Assembly: GCA_003117195.1 (NCBI GenBank)
Contig: BDSI01000119.1
Span: 209,378-273,377 of the forward strand
DNA length: 64,000 nucleotides
Reading direction: 5' to 3'
From: Eudorina sp. 2006-703-Eu-15
Taxonomy: Eukaryota > Chlorophyta > Chlorophyceae > Chlamydomonadales > Volvocaceae
Both the position numbers and the translations under genes were made by a program. This document shows, in pieces, positions 49,540 through 59,600 of the stretch. The notes beneath the pieces were generated by a model. That model was not told the origin of the DNA. It made no database searches and worked only from the letters and a program-made list of their open reading frames with translations. Positions within the stretch are counted from its first letter, which is position 1. Each line of letters starts with the position of its first letter.

Positions 49540-51254
49540 TGTATCCCTTGTATTTAAAACCTCGCGTACTAATGCGGCACTTAACCTTGTTCCGCGTTGG
49601 CTATTAATGCTAGCGGGGCTCCACGGCGTACAACCGTTTTTACGGACCCTGGAATTGGTTTGCGAAGCGCTATAAGCCGAGCCCAACATTCCATCAGCAG
49701 GTTAAATTGCCTTAATTATTTCAGTGCAATTGTGAACGACAATGCGGTTGTCGTGCACGCTTAAATTGCAATCATTCGTACAGCGGTTGCTGATGCTGAC
49801 TCGCGGAGCAACCTTGTCATTCGTCGTCAAGTCGTTTTCACCTATTACGCCCCCTGACGGCCGTTTGATTTCGACAGATATTGCTCTCACCACCTGCGCA
49901 TAGTTATTACATAACGCTGCATGGCAAGGGACTTCGCAAGCCAAACATCAATCGCCGTCGCCCATTGTGATGTTGCTTAATATACGATACGTCAAAAAGC
50001 ATTATGTATTTATTTGCCTGCCATTTATCGCCACTTTCTGCAATGATCTTTTTTGTGCGAGTCGCCAGCTTACGTACTTTTGCAGTTGGCCAACTTTATG
50101 CCGCTTCGGGATTTTCGGCGTTTCGCATATTAAGCAGCGTATAAGACGTCTCTCTGTGAAGTATTGCATGGCAACGGCATTTGACGGGCTGAAGGGTTGG
50201 CCGACCGCAACCGAGTAGGTGTGTGGGCCCAGGGCGGTCGTTCCGTTGGGATAACCTTCCAAGCTCCCTCGCCGGAACGACATCGGGCGCAAGAGGGAAG
50301 AAGAGAGAACCATCAGGCAAAGAGTCATAATGGATGCAGTGCGGGAAGACCCATCACAATCGTGTACGGTCCCTGCAGGTCCCTGGGGGCCGGCCGTGCG
50401 CACACTGGCGTCCTGGTTCCCCTGGGTCAATCCGGATATTCGGTTGGCCGCAGGGCCGCTAACACCGCTTGCCCTAAAAGTGGGACCGGCAGCAGAGCGA
50501 GGCTGAGCGAGGGCCCTGGATCACCCTGCTGAATTCCGCATGGGGTGAAGGGGGTGGTTGGGTGCTAACTACCCTCCGCCAAGACAAACCGCAGGGCGCT
50601 GTGCAGCATGCAGTGACGTACGGTTAAGGAGGCGAAAATAGCGTGGATGGTGTGCGACGAGATTTTTATGCCTGCATGGCATGGGCACATGTACGGCCGT
50701 TGGACTCGATGACGCAGGATGACGCGAACTGTGAGTGTAGAAATCTTTGTGGGCTCGCTACTGTTATTGTTGCCAACTAAAACGTGGTTCAATGTATACT
50801 CAGGCTCTGCAAACGAACAGAAACGAACAACGGCCTGGCATGGCTGGTGGCGGTGAGGGGATCTCAGTCATCTCTCTAACCGGCAGCGCACTGACAGCTC
50901 GGCTCTGCATGTCACGCCCAGGGGGCGCACTCCCTCCGTGCCACACCACCAGCCTGCGGGCAGCATGTCGCCCCTGTGTGGTCACCAGCTAGCTGATCAT
51001 CTGTGTGTACGTTTAGTCAGAGGAAGGCAGCCGTGCGCGCGTGTGTCTTAAGGATGTGCCCAATGACAGTTTGCCAGGGACGCAATGTAGCGGTTATGCA
51101 AGGTACACGACCGTCCCTGCGAAAGCTTCTGAGCCGACTGGCATCCGGGACACGGGCACCTCGCCCTCATCCGCCGTGACACGCACAGGGCAGGTGGCCT
51201 GTCGTTCTCCGCTCCACACATACTCGCACACACTTTACTGGTCAACTCCTCAAT
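49540..51254. other. Intergenic, no supported gene
   Basis: 5' flank of malate synthase and downstream DNA. 49560-50180 is AT-richer and may contain the malate synthase promoter. An open plus-strand frame at 49967-50218 (Cys/Phe-rich) has no support. Nothing else was recognised. Confidence 0.45.
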
Positions 51255-51259
51255 TTACA
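51255..51259 (-). terminator. TGTAA poly(A) signal (minus)
   Basis: TTACA on plus, TGTAA on minus, about 260 bp downstream of the GCK-domain gene stop. Confidence 0.6.
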
Positions 51260-51514
51260 CCTCGAATGATAAAACCTGGCGGCGCTCCTCGCATCAAACC
51301 TAGTCCATCTCGCGTCCCGACCCAGTTTACCAGTTTCCAATCACCGTACATATACCCTTGCTCTCCTTAGGGTTCATTCACCCTCGTGCTGTCCCCAACC
51401 CTGGCCCCGCGGTGCGTTGGCCTCCCCTCGTCACTCCAGTGGGCAAATCTTGACCGCATGCGCACCAAACCCTCCAAACGGAACCTGATGCATACGAAGG
51501 ATTCGTCACAAGCA

Positions 51515-51997
51515 TCAACTTTTACTCCCGGGTTGTTCCGCGGCGTTCGCGGGACGGCTGTCGTCAGGATACTCCGTGTTGGTCTTGGAGAGATCCTCCA
51601 CGTCTTTGAGGACCTCCTTGAACGCAGCGGGGTTGCGCTGCATGCATTGTCGCATCGCCTCGAACTGCGGGGGCAAACCAGCCCGTAGGTACACACCAAA
51701 GAACCGAGTGAGACCCAAGTCGGGGGAACATCCACTGTCATACCTCCTTACCAATGGAATGCAGTCCTTGTAGTCGCCCTCGCCTTTTTCCCCGCGAACG
51801 CCGCAGTCCATGAAGTTCTGACAGCAGGCGGGTGATCATAGTCAATATGCTACCAATGGATTCGAATGCATTTGTGCGAAATGTTAAGCAGATTAGCTCA
51901 CGTTGAACTCCTGCTCACAGCCGCCCTCGCGAAACATCACGCATATGGGGCATTCCTTCTTATCCTCCGCGCCGGATTTGCCTTCTGATTCGGACAT
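51515..51997 (-). CDS. GCK-domain (Gly/Cys/Lys-rich) small protein
   Basis: 103-aa protein from three exons on the minus strand: 51997-51902, 51817-51752, 51664-51515; all introns are phase 0 with donors GTGAGC and GTAAGG. Sequence order: MSESEGKSGAEDKKECPICV, FREGGCEQEFNNFMDCG, DYKDCIPLFEAMRQCMQRN. The cysteine layout (CPxC, GGC, MDC, KDC, RQC) with bulky residues between is the GCK domain, a plant/algal twin-Cys helical motif related in style to CHCH proteins. It probably forms disulphide-linked helices. The tail is acidic and disordered. Molecular role unknown. A tandem neighbour ends just upstream (TGTAA at 52065-52069). Confidence 0.75.
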
Positions 51998-52064
51998 GCC
52001 GGCTGTATATCAGATGAATATATGCACCGTATCCGTTGAAGGTAGAGTCGACACCGGCCCCCCG

Positions 52065-52069
52065 TTACA
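52065..52069 (-). terminator. TGTAA poly(A) signal (minus)
   Basis: TTACA on plus, TGTAA on minus, 160 bp after the stop of the 52229-52928 gene and only 68 bp upstream of the GCK gene start codon. It supports two separate tandem transcripts. Confidence 0.6.
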
Positions 52070-52228
52070 ATAATGGGGGAAGTATATTGTAGCTGCTAGA
52101 TATTAATTTGCTTTACGGAAATTATAATGCAATGGTCCGTATCGACCCCGGAAGAAATCTTTAGGTTTAGTAAGGTACAGTAACACGTCGGTTTCTTTCA
52201 CAATGCAAGTCGCTGCTGAAATAGAGTC

Positions 52229-52928
52229 CTAGCGCACCTTGAACCACAACCCAAGTTGCAAGCCGAACAGGGTGAAAGAAATGTGCTGTCGTGACGCGTC
52301 GTGAGTGGCTTGTGCGTCTATGAAGTTGTTGGTTGTCTGGTACCGTTGCAGAAACCTGAACGTGAAGTGGATAAGCGATTAGCCACACGCAATAAACCAT
52401 TAGTAGTTTTGATTGAGCACTGCTGATGCTTATTTTCAGATAATTTTGGGAAATAGAGGGCAACAGATTACCGCAAAATGTGTTCGCGAGCGGTGTTTCC
52501 ACAAAGAACAGCAGAAATTGTTATTCCACTTCTGCACAGCATCTGCACGCTGTATAGGCCACGTGAAAGTTCTTTAAAGGCATCGTCAGTTGGTGCTGCC
52601 GACCGCTCGTTGCTTGCTTGAAGCAAAGAGCGCAAGCCTGCTAAGGTTACTGTGAACTTGTCGACAAGTGTTTGCCTTACATGGAAGTAACCGTGCCTGA
52701 TTCAGCGTTCGAATCTTTTGTCCTGTGCACGACAGAAGCTTACAACATTACGGTACTGTCTCCAGGGCTGACAGCCGCAAGCTTTTTACCCTTCCACCAA
52801 GGCAGTCTATTACATATTATGCTATCGTGATCTTTTTTAACAGCGTGACATGTGACGCATTTTTTGTCGGAATAGAACAATCAAGGTCATAAACTCTTCA
52901 GGGACCTGCACGTATGGTTATTATACAT
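52229..52928 (-). CDS. Small hypothetical split gene (about 124 aa)
   Basis: Two exons are well supported on the minus strand: 52696-52472 and 52355-52229, joined in phase 2 (HIL-R-FLQRYQTTNN), stop TAG at 52231-52229. They read VRQTLVDKFTVTLAGLRSLL, then FKELSRGLYSVQMLCRSG, REHILRFLQRYQTTNNF and HISFTLFGLQLGLWFKVR, which is clearly protein-like and probably helical. A 23-nt first exon at 52928-52906 (MYNNHTC) fits the required phase, but its donor GTCCCT is weak, so the start is provisional. A TGTAA signal follows 160 bp after the stop. Family not recognised; the length and helical pattern loosely recall small BLOC/BORC-type subunits, without real evidence. Confidence 0.55.
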
Positions 52929-53128
52929 GAACGACTTCGTTGACTGAAGTAATACGCCATCTCAGGTTTAGGTTCTCGCAGTTGTTGCGGTCAGAGTCGA
53001 AAGGCCGAGCCGAGTGGCTGCAGCCTTCTGTGTGTGCCAAGCGACACCTGGTACATGTTTTAGCTCTTGGACTCTCGACAAATTCTGTCTGGATCGTGAA
53101 TCCGACCTTATAGTCGGTTCTCGGAAGA
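52929..53128. promoter_or_regulatory. Shared divergent 5' region
   Basis: 200 bp between the provisional start of the minus-strand hypothetical gene and ATG 53129 on plus. Bidirectional promoter by geometry only; the minus-strand start is itself provisional. Confidence 0.35.
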
Positions 53129-53500
53129 ATGGGCGGGCGTAGCTCCAAGGATGTGCAACCTGACCAGAACCAGCAATCCGGCGGAGATGCCCATGTCACA
53201 GTTGTGCAAAAGGGTGGCCTCAAGCCTTCTCATGGCGCGCTTCTGCTGGAGCCCCAGGGAGTACCGCACGTGGAGTCCCTCAGCAAGCTCAACAGGGGCA
53301 TGAAGGTCTCCAGCTCAGTTAATTTCGCACAACTTAGCGAGGAGATCTCTCGGCCCTTGAACACGGCTCGTGCGGCGCTAAATAGCGTCCAGAGTCGCGT
53401 GGACCTTCTGCAGGTAGAGAAGCAACGCTCGCGTGTGACATCCCACACTAACCCCGAGGATAGCACTAGCCACCAACGGCTCAAGCGGAGACCCGAATAA
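53129..53500 (+). CDS. Hypothetical protein with N-myristoylation-like start (123 aa)
   Basis: Single-exon frame from ATG to TAA. It begins MGGRSSKDVQ, with Gly2 and Ser5/6 fitting the N-myristoyltransferase consensus. The body has HGALLLEPQGVPHVESLSKL and a probable amphipathic helix or coiled coil, FAQLSEEISRPLNTARAALN then VQSRVDLLQVEKQR, and a basic tail. Composition and codon use look genuine. Family not recognised. It lies only 106 bp upstream of the pyruvate kinase start with no TGTAA between, so its 3' end is unclear. I could not join it to the kinase in frame. Confidence 0.5.
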   Translation: MGGRSSKDVQPDQNQQSGGDAHVTVVQKGGLKPSHGALLLEPQGVPHVESLSKLNRGMKVSSSVNFAQLSEEISRPLNTARAALNSVQSRVDLLQVEKQRSRVTSHTNPEDSTSHQRLKRRPE

Positions 53501-53605
53501 ACCCCCGAGCGCTCAGTCTGTTTTGCTTCAGTTCATTCGTCTTTGCGGTGTAGCTGCAACGCCCGATCGCCATGCCCCGGCACACAGGAATTTCATCTGC
53601 GGGAA

Positions 53606-56600
53606 ATGGCTGCGGCGGCGCTCAAGCGCGAGAAGGCTCTTGACTGGTTGCCCGAGTACCACCCAGTGTCCGTCGTGCCGCCCTCGAGAGGCGCCATTGC
53701 TAACCTGGAGAGGGTCACCCGCGTCAGCCAAGCCGCCATCCTTACCGTAAGTGCGCTGTGGCGCATGTCTGTGTCCGAGACGCCGCTCTTGAGGCATGCC
53801 GTCGGCACATTTTCATATGCCACGAGGCCCCGGGGCGCGTTGAACATCATTGCATGCGGTCAAAGCATGGCCTTTGGTTTGGTTTGGGTTGTGGGCGATT
53901 CTGTGCTTTAGGCGACAGGATTTTCCTTAGTACGGTGCTTCAGCAACGTATGGGATCTGGGTTGCGATCTGGGTTGCGCGGTAACCCTGAATGTATAATA
54001 TGCTCCGCAGCAAGGCAATCAGGGTCTCATGGGTGCTCACGTTCCCATCGGTGATGACTTCCCCGACACGGCCATGACGCCGTGAGCCAACTGAGTGGTG
54101 ACGGCGGCCGCTCCCATCTTTCTCGTCGCTACCCCGCCATGGCCGCAGGACGTCCCCGTGGGCCGCAAGACCAAGATCGTGTGCACGCTGGGTCCTTCGT
54201 GTTGGTCGGAGGCGGGTCTGGGGCAGCTGCTGGACGCGGGCATGGACGTGGCCAGGTTCAACTTCAGCCACGGCACCCACGAGGCGCACCAGGAGGTGCT
54301 GGACAGGCTGCGAAAGGTGGGTGGGCAGGGACGGGGAGACGGGGGAGGGCGGCGGGCACGGGCTGATTTACAACGGAGCAGAATCGTAGCTGGGCGGCAT
54401 GTGTCAGGGGTTAGGACCACAGGTTTGTTTGTTCGCACAATGGCGGGGACCTCGGCGCCCCTATTACTCGTGTGGAGCTGTGAGTGCCGGTACCCTTGGC
54501 GGTAGACCATGGAACGCAGCCGGTCAGGGACGCTGTGAGCAAGCTTGCGGATCATGAATGATGCGCGCAGGGTGAAGGCTCAGCGGCTCCGGTGCTGTTG
54601 CCGCTGCTGAGCCACAGATGATAGATAGATCGAGCAATTCTTCAGGCGCTTGGTTGGGGGTTGGGCCATCTGGATGCCGTCCCAAGAGGCATGTCTCCGA
54701 GCACCGCTTTGTCGTTGGGAAAGCAAAGGGCCCAGACTCATCGGTGGCAAAGAAGGCCCTTGCATCACTCGCGTTGCTCGGAGCAAGTGCGCCGGGGCAG
54801 ACACAAAGGCTGCACGCAATTCGGGTCTCCGACCCTGACCCTCCCTTGCCCACCCAGGTCGCTGCGAATCGGAAGAGCATGGTGGCCTACCTGCTGGACA
54901 CCAAGGGCCCCGAGATCCGCACTGCCATGCTGCGTGACGGCAAGGACATCCAGCTGGTCGCGGGGCAGGAGCTGACGGTGGTGGCGGTGGGCGACGAGTA
55001 CGTGCGTTGGGAGGGGTACAAGGAGGCTACCGGCGAGACCAAGATCGGCATCAGCTACGCCAAGCTGTGCCAGAGCATCAAGCCGGGTGGCATCATCCTA
55101 TTGGCGGACGGCGCCATCAGCATCGAAGTGCTCTCCATCCTCAACGACACGGAGCTGCTGGGTCGGGTCATCAACTCGCACACGCTGGGCCAGCGCAAGA
55201 ACTGCAACTTGCCGGGTGAGGAGCAGGAGGGGCACCGCGGGTGATGGATGTTGGGAGGCGCTTGGTTTGGCGATGTCTGATTGGGAATGCTCCGACCCTC
55301 GATGTGGCTCTTCCTCTGGTTGTCCACTTGTCCTCCTCATTCTTCTCACTCGGTGATTCCCGATCGCGGCCGCGCCCCAGGTGTCCACGTGGATTTGCCG
55401 GTGCTCAGCCCAAAGGACATCGATGACGTGCAGACCTTCTGCGTGCGGAACAAGATGGACTTTGTGGCCGCGTCCTTCGTGCAGGCGAGCAAGCGTGTCA
55501 GATTGGCAGCCTTAGCACCGCGACCCATATGCGCCCGACTGAGGCCGGGCTTGGGCCCGATGTGACTGCAACTAGATGGCCGGTGGTGCTATGTCGCGCG
55601 ATAAAAATTTTAACTTTTAGACCGCGGTGCTCCGAAGTCCGCATGCGTGGCCGACTCGCGGGGCCCCGGACCCCACCCCCGCATCGCTGACCCACGGGTC
55701 TGTTCCATTTGTCGTCCTCTTTCGCGGACCACACCGCAGAGCGCCGACGATGTGCGCCTGATCCGGCGGGTGTTGGACGAGGCGGGTGGCTACTTCGTCA
55801 AGATCATCGCCAAGATTGAGAACGAGGCGGGGCTGCGGAACATCGATGAGATCCTGGCGGAGACGGACGGAGTCATGGTGGCGCGTGGTGATCTGGCCAT
55901 GGAGGTGGGCCGGCTGGCGGATGGGAGCGGCCCGGGTCGGACCACGGGGCAACGACTGGATTCGCAAACCCTTCCGAGGGGCTTGGCCAGGAGCCAGGGC
56001 CGGAGCATGGGGGGTGATACATGGCAGAGCACGGCAGGAACCTACATCCGGGTTTGCAGTTCCATTCGCAAAACGCCTTGAAATGGTTTGAACGTGTGAT
56101 GTCGCGCCCGGCGCCCGGTCATACCCCGTATAACCGGGTGGGTGTCCCTGCTCCTGCCCCTGGTCCCACTCTTGCCGTATGGTCGGTCCTACTCCCCAAC
56201 CAGGTGCCCGCGGAGAAGATCGCGCTGGCCCAGAAGATGATTATCGCCAAAGCAAACGTGCTGGGCAAGGTGGTGATCACCGCCACGCAGATGCTCGAAT
56301 CCATGACGGCCGCGCCGCTGCCCACCCGCGCCGAGATGACGGACGTGGCCAACGCCGTGTTTGACGGAACGGACGCGGTCATGCTGTCCGGCGAGACCGC
56401 CAACGGCAAGTTCCCCTTCGACGCGGTGCGGACGATGGCCCACATCCTGGAGTACGCGGAGCTGGGCGTGGACTACTCGTTCCACCACGACTGGGTTCGG
56501 AGATACAACTCGGGGCTGGTGGGTCACGAGGGGATCCCTCCACAGGCGGTGGATCAGGAGGACCAGTGCCCTCGCCTGTGGGAGCAACAGTGATGAGGGG

Positions 56601-59600
56601 CTGCAATGTTGGGCTGATGGGTCGAAAAGGGAACGAGCCCAGCTGGACCCAAATGGAGAGCAGAGAAAGTTTGATCCCATTGGAGAGGTCCCTGTATCCT
56701 ATAAGGGAGAAGACGGGGTTCCGAGTCAATTTGGGCTGAGAACTGGGTCGCAGCTGACGTACTCTGCCCTGTGCTCTTAGTGCCGCCTGCCCCCGAGTAA
56801 AACATATCGGTCGCGAACCTGATATGGGTCGCTTACGTTGCTGCGCGGCCCCGGCTTCATCCACCCCAAGCGCCCGATGCCCCTGCCGGCCTCCGGTCCT
56901 GACCCTGACCAGCACGTGCGATGCACCGGGGTCCCACTCGCTCTCAACCCGTCCTCTATCGAACCACTGCAGGGTACCCAGCCCGCCCTACGCCTCGGCC
57001 CCTCACCCTTACTGAGCCCGGTGCACCACTAAAAAAACCCACTTCGGCTGCTCACGTGCCCGAACGCAGGCGCCCGTGAGCCCCCTGGAGGCGACCCTCG
57101 CGGGTGTGGCCAAGTCCGCCATCACCTTCTCCATGGACGCCAACGGCGACGGAGTCATGGACGCGTCGGAGGGTGGGTTTTTCGCATAGCAGGGCTTCCG
57201 GGGTTCCTTTGCGTGCATCGCATTGCAGGGTTGCACTTAATTCATCCATCTACTAAACCCTAACCCTTTCCGCAGGCTGCGTGGCGGTGGTGTTCACGCG
57301 CAGCGGCCTTGCCGCCCAGCTCATCTCCAAGTACCGGCCGCCCTGCCCCGTCATCACCCTGTCCGACCACGACTGGGTGCTGCGGCAGGCCTCCCTCACC
57401 TACGGCCTCTACCCACTGCATGTGGATGTGTCGGGACCTGGCGGCGTGCGCGCAGCCATCAAGGCCGCCATCGAGTACGGCAGGTACGACTGGTGTTGCG
57501 TACGACGCACAGCGTCAATGGGTCAGGCGAGGGCGGCGACACGCCTTGGGGTAGTGGTGGGCGGCTGGGTTGGATAAGGATGTGTGGCAGTAACCCTGCT
57601 TGCCTCGCTGAGGGGATTCGCGTGTTCAAGCCTGGCGAGTTGGTGGGTTCACGGAAGGTTCTTCAGGCCGGCGGCTTTCATTGGTTAACGCCTAGATAAT
57701 CTTTCGTTCGCGGGGCCCGCGCCTAGCCTTATGCGTTATGCCCTCTTCCCCTGCTCTTCTTCCCCTGTGGCAGGAAGCGGCAGGTGGTGTACGACGGCAA
57801 GAACATCCTGCTGGTGACCGGCAGCGGCCAGCCCTGGGCGGACAACGTCGCGGAGATCGCCGTGGACCAGATTGGCTCGGGAGGTGCGCGGGGGTAGCTG
57901 CGGAGACTAGGTCGCGAAGTACGGCTGGTGTACGATATGGCGTATGACTGGCTTGAACGGGATGTCTCCCGTGTGCCGCACCCTGGTCATAGGGGTTTGA
58001 GTGGATGTGCCCTGGGTGGATGTGTCTGTGTCTGTATCAGACGCGCGGTAGCAGCGCGGCGACTGAAGCGCGGCCCTTGCCCGCACCTACATTTCCCTCC
58101 CCACCTCGTGGACTTCCGCGACGTCTTCCGTATCGCGCTGCACCCCACGTCCCCGCAGCCACGAAGCTGACCCGGGCCGTGAGCTCCAGCCTGGCGAACA
58201 CCTCCGCCACCATCGAGTACAAGTCCCCCTTCGTGGGCAACTCCATTGCTTGCGTGCAGGTGTGCTGGGGTCGGGTGTGTGTAGAGGAGGTTTAGGAATC
58301 TGGCCAGCCCGGATTGGGACGAGGGGAAGGGATCTACCCCGCGGTCGGTGGGGTGCAAATACTTGGTCTAGTCCAGGGTGAACCCGTGCGCGCCTGTGCC
58401 ACCTCTCCATCCTTCCTTTCGCACACCCCCGCTGCGCTGCTCCCCCTACATTCCTTTTGCTCAAGCTTTCCGGTTCACAATTCTCTACCTTTCCCGTATT
58501 ATCATCTGGCATTATCTTTTCCTGACACCCCGCCCGGTCGGCGCGCTATCACTCAATGCCGCGCAGCCAATCCTTCCTACCAATCCTCGGTTGTCCCCCT
58601 CCCTTTGCGCCCTTCCCGTCCCTTCCCTCGCCGCTCCCTTGCGCCCCAGACGCTGCACATCACCCCGCAGCTCATCATCGACCGCGTCTTCAACTTCCGC
58701 AGCACCAAGATCATCGCCACCCTGGGTCCCTCCAGCTGGTCCACCGCCAAGCTGGACGCCATGCTGGACCTGGGGGTCAGCATCGTTAGGTTCTTCTTCC
58801 ACGAGGAGCCGCTGGTGGGAACGGGGCCGGGGCAGGGGTCCAGAGGAGCGGGGCACCGAGCGGATCAGCATGCGGTACGGCATGTGGTGCGCGTACGGTA
58901 CGGCGCGGCAGGTAGTACATCGCGGAGTCCTGGCTGCCTGGCACGCTGCTGGCGCGTATGGCCAACACCGGGGTTGGACGAGAGGTGCCGGCGGCTGACC
59001 GACGTACACCTATTCCCCGATGTATCTTGTTGCGTTTGCCCTACTTGCGAACTACCGCTGTCCAGTTAGCCCCACCGTCTGCGCCCCTCCGCTGCCTCCC
59101 CCTATTGTGACCCATGGTGCAGGCCTTCTACCAAGGTCTGCTGGAGCGTGTGCGGGAGCAGCTGAAGCGCCGTGCCGACCCGGCCCTGGGAGCCGTGTAC
59201 ACGACCATGCCAGGCCTTATGGCCACCATCAAGGTAACGTATGCCACGGGTTCGTCCTCTGGGCTCGTTGTTCGCTAAACCCTAAACCCCAAACCCATGG
59301 TTCACACCCCTCGCAGCCGGCAACCGCCATTTTGCCTGCGTTCCCGGGATCGTCTTCGTGGTTTCTTTTCGAGTTGTGGATCATGCAGTTACTGAGACCT
59401 TGGATTCATTTTCCTTATCCTCGTACCGCCTTGGTTTCATTTTCCTTGTCCTCCTACCGCCGCCCCGCAGGGCCCCGAGGTTCGCACCACCCAGCTCCGC
59501 AGCCACGCCCCCCTGGAGCTGTCCGCGGGTCAGACGGTGACGTTGGTGCCCACCGACGACTGGGCCTTTAAGGGCTACTCGGCGGAGGGGGGCCACGTGG

